6,578 nucleotides of DNA from Verrucomicrobiota bacterium (GTDB lineage: Bacteria > Verrucomicrobiota > Verrucomicrobiia > Chthoniobacterales > UBA10450), in contig QHRI01000091.1 in assembly GCA_003221375.1 (NCBI GenBank), positions 1-6,578 of the forward strand, written 5' to 3'. The number at the start of each line of letters is the position of its first letter. The stretch's first letter is position 1. The notes under the pieces are model-generated. The model did no database searches. It worked only from the letters and a program-made list of their open reading frames with translations, and was not told the origin of the DNA. A program made the position numbers and the translations under genes. Shown piece after piece: positions 1 through 5,992 of the stretch.

Positions 1-1937
1 GCCGCCGCGAAGCGGTTTGTTTGGCCGACCACCCAATTGGTCAGCAACCCGCCGCCGCTCCCGCCGGTCACGCCGAGCTTCTTATCGTCGATGTAACCGA
101 GTTTGATTACTTCATCTACGCCGGCCATTAGGTCTTTGTAATCGTCCCCAGGGTATTGATACTGGATAACATTTCCAAACTCCTGGCCGTAGCTCGTACT
201 CCCGCGCGGGTTCGGATAAAGCACTACGTAACCTTTGGCCGCCATCCACTGAAATTCGTGCATGAAAATATGACCGTAGGCGACGTGCGGTCCGCCGTGA
301 ATGTTGAGGATCAACGGATATTTCTTGTGTGGATCGAAGTTCGGCGGCTTCTGTACCCAGGCTTCGATATGCTTGCCGTCAAAGCTGTCGTACCAGATCT
401 CTTCCGGCTCTGTCAGGTTTAGCTTCGACAAGAGCTCGTCATTGATGTGCGTCAATTGTGTGGGCGTCGCGCGAGGAGTGTCGCGATCCAGGACAAAAAG
501 ATCGTTGATGCTCGTCGGTGTCGAAACGACATAGATCAACTTGGAAACGTCAGGCGACGCGCGAAAACTCATCACGACCTGGTCTCCAGAAGTCAAATCG
601 TGCACTTCAGTTTTGCCCGGATCGGCGTCCTGGGCTACCGGCACATCGAACAACGCGAGATTCGCTCTCCCTTCCTTTGCATAAACCTGCATCAGGCCTT
701 TTCCGTCGGAGGTCCAGATGGGCTTGTTTTGTCCACCTGCCCGCGGCGGCGAACTGTCCCCGATCACGAATCCAGGCACGTCGCAATCAAAGTTCACGGT
801 CAAATTGCGCGGCTTTGCGTTTGGCAAAAGATCGAGGACCCATAAGTCCGATTGCGTGTATGAGTTGATCGGGCGTGTGGTAGACGCGATAAACGCAACC
901 TGTTTCCCGTTGGGGCTGAGCGACAGGCCGCCGCCGGGTCCAAAACCCCCAATCTGTAAATCAATCGTAGTGATTTTTACGGGTTCGCCGCCGGCTGCCG
1001 CCACCGAATAGAGATCGGTTTTCGGCAGCTCGTAGTACGGTTCGTCGTTCCGGTCCGATGTAAAATAAATCTGCGAACCGTCGTTAGACCAGATCGCGCT
1101 CTCTTCATCGAATCGGCCGGTGGTGAGCTGGCGTGGTTTTACTTTTGAGTCGGCTGTGCGCGGTGCGCTCACGAGCCAGATGTGTGTGGGGTGCTTGGGA
1201 TCGATGTAGCCCTCATTGTCCTGCCGATAAACGGCGTGTGTGATGACGCGAACATCGCTCTCGTGTTCAGAATCCGCCCCGCCTTTTTGCTCGCCTGCTG
1301 AGGAAGCCGTCGGACGTGGGGATGAGGAGGTTTGCCCCTCTTTTTTGGATTCCTCTTCTTTCCGTTTTTGCTTTTCCTGTTTCGCCAGATCTTCCGCATT
1401 CGTGTCACTCGTAAATGCGATTGTTTTTCCGTCCGGGGACCAGCTTGGATTTCCGGCGCCTTTCGGTAGATCGGTAAAGACGAATGAATCGCCGCCTGTC
1501 ATCGGCAGGATCGCCAGTTGCGTCGGCTCGGGCTTGCCATCCTTCTCTGCCGCACGCAGGAAGAGCAAAAATTTCCCGTCCGGCGACCAGCGAGGCGCCG
1601 AATCGTGATCGCCTTTTGTTAGTTGACGAGGTTCTTCGCCGCCTGCGACCGCAACACTCCAGATTGAAGTATTATAACCTTCCTTCTTCTCATTGACTGT
1701 GACGCGCACAAACGCCACGCGCGATCCGTCCGGCGAAACTTGCGGATCTCCGATCCACACGAAATCGAATAGATCTTTTTCAGCAATGGCGCGTTTTTCA
1801 GCGAACGAGGTGCTGATCCCCGCAAACGAAGCCAACAGAAAACAAATGACGAATGACGAATGACGAAGCTCGAAGGAATGACGAATGATCCAATGACGAA
1901 GTATCGGTAGTGTGGCATCGCGCGTTTTGGTTTTCAT
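1..1937 (-). CDS. Secreted S9-family serine peptidase (acylaminoacyl-/dipeptidyl-peptidase type), 3' end outside window
   Basis: The frame is open from the ATG at 1937 down to base 1 (645 codons visible). Residues 1-46 form a signal peptide: basic N-region, hydrophobic core about 28-42, likely cleavage after SFA46. Residues about 60-500 carry repeated TolB/WD40-like blades with the signature (W)SPDGK and variants (SPDGSRVAF, WSPDGKFLLF, WSPDGKTIAF, WSNDGSQIYF). A hydrolase domain follows with HGGP at 547-550 (oxyanion-hole region), NPRGS at 576-580 and the nucleophile motif GGSGGG with Ser627. The family's catalytic Asp and His lie further C-terminal and fall outside the window. Members release short peptides or acylated residues; the signal peptide implies a periplasmic or exported enzyme. 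A Lys/Glu/Ser-rich insert lies at about 176-230 within the propeller. The gene follows icd on the same strand after 57 bases and could be read through from it. No strong Shine-Dalgarno sequence is seen. S9C versus S9B subfamily cannot be settled here. Confidence 0.93.
   Translation of the reverse strand, partial: MKTKTRDATLPILRHWIIRHSFELRHSSFVICFLLASFAGISTSFAEKRAIAEKDLFDFVWIGDPQVSPDGSRVAFVRVTVNEKKEGYNTSIWSVAVAGGEEPRQLTKGDHDSAPRWSPDGKFLLFLRAAEKDGKPEPTQLAILPMTGGDSFVFTDLPKGAGNPSWSPDGKTIAFTSDTNAEDLAKQEKQKRKEEESKKEGQTSSSPRPTASSAGEQKGGADSEHESDVRVITHAVYRQDNEGYIDPKHPTHIWLVSAPRTADSKVKPRQLTTGRFDEESAIWSNDGSQIYFTSDRNDEPYYELPKTDLYSVAAAGGEPVKITTIDLQIGGFGPGGGLSLSPNGKQVAFIASTTRPINSYTQSDLWVLDLLPNAKPRNLTVNFDCDVPGFVIGDSSPPRAGGQNKPIWTSDGKGLMQVYAKEGRANLALFDVPVAQDADPGKTEVHDLTSGDQVVMSFRASPDVSKLIYVVSTPTSINDLFVLDRDTPRATPTQLTHINDELLSKLNLTEPEEIWYDSFDGKHIEAWVQKPPNFDPHKKYPLILNIHGGPHVAYGHIFMHEFQWMAAKGYVVLYPNPRGSTSYGQEFGNVIQYQYPGDDYKDLMAGVDEVIKLGYIDDKKLGVTGGSGGGLLTNWVVGQTNRFAA
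1845..1898. repeat. AATGACG heptamer repeat cluster inside the peptidase gene
   Basis: Exact AATGACG units lie at 1845-1851, 1852-1858, 1859-1865, 1877-1883 and 1892-1898. Variant units lie between them (AAGCTCG at 1866, AATGATC at 1884). On the coding (minus) strand the unit reads CGTCATT and encodes residues about 14-31 of the S9 peptidase, giving RHSSFVI-like text with a seven-residue period at the N-region and start of the hydrophobic core. From memory, heptamer arrays of this kind are common between genes in verrucomicrobial genomes; here the array has entered a signal-peptide coding region. Confidence 0.85.
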
Positions 1938-1975
1938 GATTCTTTCGGCATTCGACATTCGGGCTTCGTCATTCG
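1857..1975 (-). other. 13-bp perfect inverted repeat flanking the peptidase start codon
   Basis: CGAATGACGAAGC at 1857-1869 is the exact reverse complement of GCTTCGTCATTCG at 1963-1975. In the minus-strand transcript the upstream arm precedes the ATG (1937) and the downstream arm lies in the signal-peptide codons, so the two could pair around the start codon across a loop of about 93 bases. The pairing arises from heptamer units in opposite orientation. Whether it affects translation is inference; the long loop argues for a weak effect. Confidence 0.5.
1949..1975. repeat. Heptamer-type repeats upstream of the peptidase start, opposite orientation
   Basis: The stretch holds CATTCG at 1949-1954, CGACATT at 1953-1959 and CGTCATT at 1967-1973. 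It is the same degenerate unit as the cluster at 1845-1898 but in inverted orientation. It occupies most of the short spacer between icd and the S9 peptidase gene. The two clusters flank the peptidase start codon. Confidence 0.7.
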
Positions 1976-1993
1976 CGACCGAAGGCGGCCGCG
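1974..1993 (-). terminator. GC-rich hairpin just after the icd stop codon (possible terminator or mRNA end stabiliser)
   Basis: On the minus strand the bases directly after the icd TGA (1997-1995) read CGCGGCCG-CCTT-CGGTCGCG, an 8-bp stem with one G-T wobble and a four-base loop. No T run follows, so it does not meet the classical intrinsic-terminator pattern. It may attenuate transcription, protect the icd mRNA end, or simply be a palindromic intergenic repeat. Confidence 0.4.
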
Positions 1994-1994
1994 T

Positions 1995-3305
1995 TCACAT
2001 ATGAGCGATGACATTGTCGCCAAATTGCGAACACTTGATCTCGGTCGCTCCTTCCATCAAACGCGCGAAATCGTAAGTAACGCGTTTGCTTGCGATCGCC
2101 CCCTTCAAGCCTTTCAGAATTAGCTCGGCTGCTTCTGTCCAGCCCATGTAACGGAACATCATTTCGCCTGACAGAATCACCGAGCCCGGATTGACCTTGT
2201 CCTGGTTGGTATATTTGGGCGCGGTGCCATGGGTCGCTTCAAACACTGCGTGGCCGGTGATGTAATTGATATTTCCTCCGGGCGCGATTCCGATTCCACC
2301 CACCTGGGCCGCCAACGCGTCGCTCAAGTAATCGCCGTTTAGATTGAGCGTCGCGATCACGTCATAGTCTGCAGGGCGCAACAGAAATTGCTGGAGCGCG
2401 TTGTCTGCGATGGCGTCGTTGATTACGATGCCGGCCCCCGGTTTGCCCATGGGAATCTCGCACCACGGACCGCCATCGATCTCCTTCGCGCCGAAATATT
2501 GCTTGGCAACTTCATAGCCCCAATCGCGGAACGCGCCTTCGGTGAACTTCATAATGTTGCCCTTGTGGACCAGCGTTACGCTCTTTCGGCGGTTCGCAAT
2601 CGCGTAAGAAATCGCGCTGTGCACCAGGCGGACGGTGCCGGATCGACTCACTGGTTTGATTCCGATTCCGACGCAAACGTCGTCCTTTTCCGGTGCGCCA
2701 ACTTTTTTCCAAAACTCCGCCGCCTTCTGTTTCGTCCCGAAGCGAATTTTCTCGAATTGCTGGGGAAATTCTTTCTTTAGAAAATCGAGAACCTTTTCCG
2801 CGTCCGGCGTTCCGGGGGCGAATTCGACGCCTGCGTAAATGTCTTCCGTGTTTTCGCGGAAGATAATCATGTTCACTTTTTCGGGATGCTTAAGAGGCGA
2901 GGGGACGCCATTGAAGTACTGGATGGGTCTCAGGCACACGAAAAGATCGAGGAGCTGTCGAAGCGCAACGTTAAGCGAACGAATGCCACCGCCCACAGGC
3001 GTGGTCAGCGGGCCCTTGATTCCCACGTGATATTCGCGGAATGCTTCTACGGTATCTTCCGGCAACCATTCGTCGAATTTGTCCTTTGCTGTCTGCCCGG
3101 CAAAAACCTCGAACCACGCGATTTTCTTCCTGCCGCCGTAAGCTTTTTCTACGGCTGCATCGAACACGCGCTCACTCGCCGCCCAGATGTCCGGCCCGGT
3201 ACCGTCTCCACGGATAAATGGAATGATCGGTTGATCCGGTACATTCAGTTTATCGGTTCTGGTAATTTTTTCACCTGCAGGCGGAGCGACATCTTTGTAT
3301 GGCAT
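1995..3305 (-). CDS. icd: Isocitrate dehydrogenase, NADP-dependent
   Basis: This enzyme converts isocitrate to 2-oxoglutarate and CO2 while reducing NADP+, in the cytoplasmic TCA cycle. The 436-aa product resembles E. coli Icd (416 aa) along its whole length. Substrate loop [12 protein letters not shown] carries Ser110 (equivalent of the phosphorylated Ser113) with Arg116, Arg126 and Arg150. Catalytic Tyr157 lies in ENTEDIY and Lys248 in LVHKGN. Metal-binding Asp301, Asp325 and Asp329 lie in IAD and NGDYLSD. NADP-type signatures are present: HGTAPKY (359-365) and YDFAR (411-415). Residues about 190-210 form an insert absent from E. coli Icd. I chose the ATG at 3305 (MPYKDVAPP), where similarity to known Icd begins. 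The in-frame ATG at 3365 would add 20 unlike residues encoded by palindromic repeat sequence. No clear Shine-Dalgarno sequence is seen. The presence of Ser110 permits, but does not show, AceK-type phospho-control. Confidence 0.97.
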   Translation of the reverse strand: MPYKDVAPPAGEKITRTDKLNVPDQPIIPFIRGDGTGPDIWAASERVFDAAVEKAYGGRKKIAWFEVFAGQTAKDKFDEWLPEDTVEAFREYHVGIKGPLTTPVGGGIRSLNVALRQLLDLFVCLRPIQYFNGVPSPLKHPEKVNMIIFRENTEDIYAGVEFAPGTPDAEKVLDFLKKEFPQQFEKIRFGTKQKAAEFWKKVGAPEKDDVCVGIGIKPVSRSGTVRLVHSAISYAIANRRKSVTLVHKGNIMKFTEGAFRDWGYEVAKQYFGAKEIDGGPWCEIPMGKPGAGIVINDAIADNALQQFLLRPADYDVIATLNLNGDYLSDALAAQVGGIGIAPGGNINYITGHAVFEATHGTAPKYTNQDKVNPGSVILSGEMMFRYMGWTEAAELILKGLKGAIASKRVTYDFARLMEGATEIKCSQFGDNVIAHM

Positions 3306-3322
3306 AAGGGGCAAACTGTAGC

Positions 3323-3334
3323 GGCAAGCTTGCC
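3323..3334. repeat. 12-bp perfect palindrome in the icd leader
   Basis: GGCAAGCTTGCC is self-complementary and lies 18 bases upstream of the icd ATG (3305). It would fold in the leader mRNA or could be a protein-binding site. It may equally be part of a dispersed verrucomicrobial intergenic repeat. Confidence 0.5.
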
Positions 3335-3369
3335 CTGAGCAACGGCGAATGGGTGCCGGCTGCAATCTC

Positions 3370-3425
3370 GTAGAGGCGGCTGCCAGTTCGCGCGAACGTT
3401 AGGAGTCCTTAGCCGTAACAGAAAT
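3370..3425. repeat. REP-like repeat, copy 1 (longer, interrupted)
   Basis: It starts with GTAGAGGCGGCTG (3370-3382) and ends with GTCCTTAGCCGTAACAGAAAT (3405-3425; 21 bases, last base T). These are the same two ends that bound copy 2 at 3432-3465. In copy 1 they are separated by about 22 bases that include the perfect palindrome GTTCGCGCGAAC (3386-3397). It therefore looks like a copy of the element with an internal insertion or divergent loop. Confidence 0.6.
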
Positions 3426-3431
3426 CAGTGT

Positions 3432-3465
3432 GTAGAGGCGGCTGTCCTCAGCCGCGACAGAAAAT
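3432..3465. repeat. REP-like repeat, copy 2, with perfect hairpin
   Basis: The copy begins GTAGAGGCGGCTG (3432-3444) and continues GTCCTCAGCCGCGACAG. It contains the hairpin GCGGCTG-TCCT-CAGCCGC at 3438-3455, a perfect 7-bp stem with a four-base loop. It lies 62 bases after the matching start of copy 1. Short GC-rich palindromes in multiple intergenic copies fit a REP-type dispersed element; a transcription-terminating or mRNA-protecting role is possible. Confidence 0.65.
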
Positions 3466-3549
3466 AAATGGTATGTGCAGTCAACAGCGAACGTCTGTGC
3501 CACGTTTCGGACAGATTTGTGTCTCATGTGCGATCTATATTGTCTTTTG

Positions 3550-3564
3550 CAGCCGCAGCCTCTA
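3550..3564. repeat. Inverted partial copy of the GTAGAGGCGGCTG repeat end
   Basis: CAGCCGCAGCCTCTA reads TAGAGGCTGCGGCTG on the minus strand. This matches TAGAGGCGGCTG of the copies at 3371 and 3433 apart from two or three extra bases in the middle. It is in the opposite orientation to them and is a weak, partial match. Confidence 0.4.
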
Positions 3565-3620
3565 AGCGTTGCCCTGTTTCCCGCGAACATGACGCGTGCA
3601 AAGGCGGTTCGCCGATGACC

Positions 3621-3648
3621 TTGCATGGGCGCGAGGCTCTGCTATAAT
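3621..3648 (+). promoter_or_regulatory. Sigma-70-type promoter of the pilin-like cassette
   Basis: TTGCAT (3621-3626) and a perfect TATAAT (3643-3648) are separated by 16 bases. Transcription would begin near 3655, just ahead of the D gene ATG at 3670. This rules out the in-frame upstream ATG at 3625, which lies inside the promoter. It is the only strong promoter seen ahead of the four-gene cluster. Confidence 0.7.
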
Positions 3649-3669
3649 GCGCGCTCCTCCTTCATTCTC

Positions 3670-4412
3670 ATGTTTCCCCAGGAAGCCAGCGATCGGCTTT
3701 GTGCCGACGGCTGTCCCAGCCGTCGCGCCATCCGATTTACGACTTCTATCCCCCTCAAGCAACGTGAGCGCGCCAGCGCTTTTACGTTGCTCGAACTGCT
3801 GATCGTCATCGCTATCATTGCCGTCTTGCTGGTGCTACTCGCCCCAGCTTTTACAACCATTAAAAGCGCAGGGGACGTCACGAGCTCTGTCTATGGCATC
3901 AAGGGGTTGCTGGATAACGCACGAACATACGCGAAAGCTAACCAGGTGCCATAACCGGGCGAGTCCAGGTCGCGATTGTCGCCTCTAAGGACGGCACAAA
4001 TCTTTGGAGCGCTAACAACTCGCTCCCTCCTGCCAAGCTTATCCAGATCGGAAAGATGATTACCCTGAACAACATTCATATTGGTGACACCGGCCAACCG
4101 CAAAATGACGGAACCGACTTTGAAAGCCGTCCTGCCGTGGACGACGATCACCGAATCTCCACTTCAGCCAACACTCCGTATCCATTCACAGTTCAAGGCC
4201 AGGAATTCGATAAATGGATCCAGTTCAGCCCTCGAGGTGAGGCCCTGGTTCATGGAGGGGGCTTTAGCATAGTGAAGGAGGCCGAAGTGGGAGTTTTGCC
4301 TACTCATGGTACTGCCTTGGGAGTCACCCAAAGCGCAAATATGTGGCTGGGCAACGTCACTGCGATTCAAATAAGCGGATTCACAGGTGACGTAATAATC
4401 TACAGACGATGA
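3670..4412 (+). pseudogene. Prepilin-like protein, position D of a Verru_Chthon cassette, broken by a frame change
   Basis: The front half starts at ATG 3670 and has a long 37-residue leader. A class III (prepilin) signal follows, SA|FTLLELLIVIAIIAVLL, with Phe at +1 and Glu42 at +5, then the hydrophobic helix. This frame ends at TAA 3952-3954 after YAKANQVP. The next frame back (-1) is open from 3942 and reads ITGRVQVAIVASKDGTNLW, continuing to TGA 4410-4412 with IQFSPRGEA and a C-terminal GDVIIYRR. The two halves read as one protein of the GspH/pseudopilin-like type. From memory, verrucomicrobial relatives carry an extra aromatic segment between AKAN and the GRV strand, so some coding sequence seems lost as well as the frame. 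No slippery heptamer is seen at the joint. The first half alone would give a 94-residue anchored stub. The stop overlaps the next start (ATGA). Assignment to family D rests on order and general similarity. Confidence 0.75.
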
Positions 4413-4931
4413 AGCTCTCTGTAAGTATGAAACGAGCGCCTGTTGGCCGCTACCTCCTGCCAATGGGACTGGTTGAGATTGGCGATGCTAGCAGCTATCA
4501 GAATGTTCGAGACCTGAAAGCTTCCGGGTCTCAAAGTGCTGGTTTTTCGCTTGTTGAAGTGACATTGGCGTTGGGCGTGGCGGCGTTCTGCCTGATTGCG
4601 GTTTTAGGGTTACTACCGACAAGCTTAAAAACTCAACAAACCAGCATCCAACAGACAACCGCCAACCAGATTATTTCAACGATCTTTTCCGATCTGCGTG
4701 CGGATATCCGGCTTCCACCTGGACTAGAATCAAAGGTTTGCGGCAATGAGCCGCCCTGCGCGTGGGGCGATTTGCATGGCCACTGGCATGATACAGCAAC
4801 GCCCTTTACGCTTTACTTCACAAACGAAGGGAAGCAGACTGGCGCGCTAAACGGGACTCCTCCAAGTCGATCCCGATCTGGGTGGCGTTCCAGCTGGCTC
4901 AGTCACAAGTTTGATTGCCATAAATCGATGA
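4409..4931 (+). pseudogene. Prepilin-like protein, Verru_Chthon cassette protein B type, frameshifted
   Basis: The start at ATG 4409 overlaps the D stop as ATGA. A 45-residue leader precedes the prepilin site AG|FSLVEVTLALGVAAF (Glu50 at +5), then a helix and FSDLRADIRLPPG. A cysteine pair lies in VCGNEPPC, and a strand TPFTLYFTNEGKQTG follows. After about 4851 this frame turns into atypical Ser/Arg-rich text. The +1 frame, open from 4851, instead reads LLQVDPDLGGVPAGSV then TSLIAINR and stops at TGA 4929-4931, overlapping the C start as ATGA. That tail resembles the usual end of family B proteins (recollection), and the ATGA overlap mirrors the D/B junction. B therefore looks like a gene with a net frame change between about 4851 and 4870. 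The strand region that normally precedes such a tail appears to be partly missing. As it stands, the front of B reads in frame straight into C. Confidence 0.75.
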
Positions 4932-5992
4932 ATCCGAAAGCTTCTGCTATGGTCGCGCTGCGGCGCATACCCGGTGGATTTACCCTTTCCGAGTTGCTCG
5001 TGGCAGTGTTTGTGCTTGTGATCATAGTTTTCATCGTCGCGCAACTGATGACCAGTGCAGCGGCTATAACACGGACGGGCCACAAACACATCGACACAGA
5101 CACTCAGGCCAGAGCGGTCTTTGATCGTATGGCTCTGGATTTCGCCCAGATGCTGAAACGCACCGATATCGATTATTATCTAAAGCAGCGGCAAAACTAC
5201 AACGGACATGGCAACGGACACGGATGGGGGCAGGGACACAACGGAGACCAGGGCAGTGACCAGTTTGCCTTCTTCAGTCAGGTGCCAGGGTATTATCCCT
5301 CCGACTCCGCTCCACGGCAGCAAAGTCCGATTTCGTTAGTGGCTTATCGTGTCAATGAGAACAGTTCGAAGCTCGCATATGCGAAGCTTGAACGCATGGC
5401 TAAAGGGCTCCTTTGGAATGCGGTCGATACCACGACAAATCAAAATTTCGCGACATATCCGATTGTTTTTTTTCCGCAGACAATCGCAGGGATCGGTCGC
5501 CCGTGGGCTCCTGCGATTAACAATGATAACAACGCCAATAACAGTGACTCTCCAGATTACGAGGTAATCGGCCCCGGTGTTTTCAGATTTGAGTATTACT
5601 ATCTTCTTAAGAACGGACGGGTTACCGATTGGCCATGGGACAGGTGGGACTTGCCAGATCAGCTAACGATCACCAACCCAGTAAATATCGGTCTTACGCA
5701 GGTAGAAGCGATTGCGGTCGCGATCGCCGTAATAGACCCGCGGAGCCGGGCATTAATAAACGCCGTGTCTCCTGGCAGGATTCTCGATCTCGCTGCCGAC
5801 ATGGCAGACTTCAAGAATGCCCGTGGCAGGGGAGTTGGGGGACAAAAGATCGGCGATCTGGAAGCTCAGTGGAAGGGCGTTGTAGAAACTGCAGCACAGA
5901 CCGGCCTAACGCCATCAGGTTTGCCTGTTCCACCAGAAGCAGCGAAGGGAATTAGAATCTATAATCGCTACTTCGATCTAAAAACCCAATAG
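4928..5992 (+). CDS. Verru_Chthon cassette protein C, prepilin-like membrane-anchored protein
   Basis: An intact 354-aa product starts at ATG 4928, which overlaps the stop of the B tail (ATGA). A 17-residue basic leader ends in GG, followed by FTLSELLVAVFVLVIIVFIVAQL: prepilin-peptidase site G17|F18 with Glu22 at +5, then the transmembrane/pilin helix. Next come a conserved-looking segment TDTQARAVFDRMALDFAQML and RTDIDYY (about 54-84), and a Gly/His-rich stretch GHGNGHGWGQGHNG (about 93-106). FAFFSQVPGYYPS and EVIGPGVFRFEYYYLLKNGR follow, and the end is GIRIYNRYFDLKTQ. The order of these motifs matches family C proteins as I recall them. It is expected to sit in the inner membrane with its body outside. 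Upstream, the frame is open back to 4409 only because B is frameshifted, so a B-C fusion product is possible but probably not ancestral. No Shine-Dalgarno sequence is evident; coupling to B translation is likely. Function is unknown. Confidence 0.88.
   Translation: MNPKASAMVALRRIPGGFTLSELLVAVFVLVIIVFIVAQLMTSAAAITRTGHKHIDTDTQARAVFDRMALDFAQMLKRTDIDYYLKQRQNYNGHGNGHGWGQGHNGDQGSDQFAFFSQVPGYYPSDSAPRQQSPISLVAYRVNENSSKLAYAKLERMAKGLLWNAVDTTTNQNFATYPIVFFPQTIAGIGRPWAPAINNDNNANNSDSPDYEVIGPGVFRFEYYYLLKNGRVTDWPWDRWDLPDQLTITNPVNIGLTQVEAIAVAIAVIDPRSRALINAVSPGRILDLAADMADFKNARGRGVGGQKIGDLEAQWKGVVETAAQTGLTPSGLPVPPEAAKGIRIYNRYFDLKTQ

Larger units (their letters stand above)
3306..3669. other. Divergent intergenic region between icd and the pilin-like cassette
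   Basis: About 360 bases with no convincing gene. It holds palindromic repeats (3323-3334, 3370-3465), an inverted partial copy (3550-3564) and a rightward promoter (3621-3648). It should carry the icd promoter on the minus strand, but no well-spaced -35/-10 pair was found for it. The open frames that cross it run through repeat sequence and look non-coding. Confidence 0.7.

Noticed and set aside
1619..1918. A 99-codon minus-strand open frame starting at 1918
   Set aside because: It reads the heptamer repeat and the peptidase codons in the wrong frame. The peptidase frame is continuous with clear domain motifs over the same bases.
1845..1975. CRISPR array
   Set aside because: The units are 7 bases long and tandem or degenerate, with no unique spacers of regular length.
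2388..2780. Plus-strand open frame antisense to icd (130 codons), and the similar one at 2886-3338
   Set aside because: These are open frames opposite a highly conserved gene, with no recognisable product; they are codon-bias shadows.
3306..3365. icd start at the upstream in-frame ATG 3365
   Set aside because: The extra 20 residues are encoded by palindromic repeat sequence and do not resemble Icd N-termini; similarity begins after ATG 3305.
3466..3484. Minus-strand promoter for icd (TTGACT on the minus strand at 3484-3479)
   Set aside because: The only AT-rich -10-like bases (TATTTT) lie about 12 bases away, too close for a normal spacer, so support is too weak.
3399..3626. A small minus-strand gene of 75 codons in the intergenic region
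   Set aside because: It runs through the REP-like repeats, shows no domain or signal and has repeat-derived text at its end.
3625..3954. Upstream start of the D gene at ATG 3625
   Set aside because: It lies between the -35 and -10 boxes of the promoter at 3621-3648, so the transcript should not include it.
3935..3960. Programmed -1 ribosomal frameshifting in D
   Set aside because: No X-XXY-YYZ slippery heptamer and no obvious downstream stem. The expected protein segment also seems absent, which favours a deletion.
4409..5992. A single native 527-aa prepilin gene
   Set aside because: It contains two complete prepilin signals. The tail of B is recognisable in another frame and ends in an ATGA overlap with the natural start of C. 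It is treated as broken B plus intact C.
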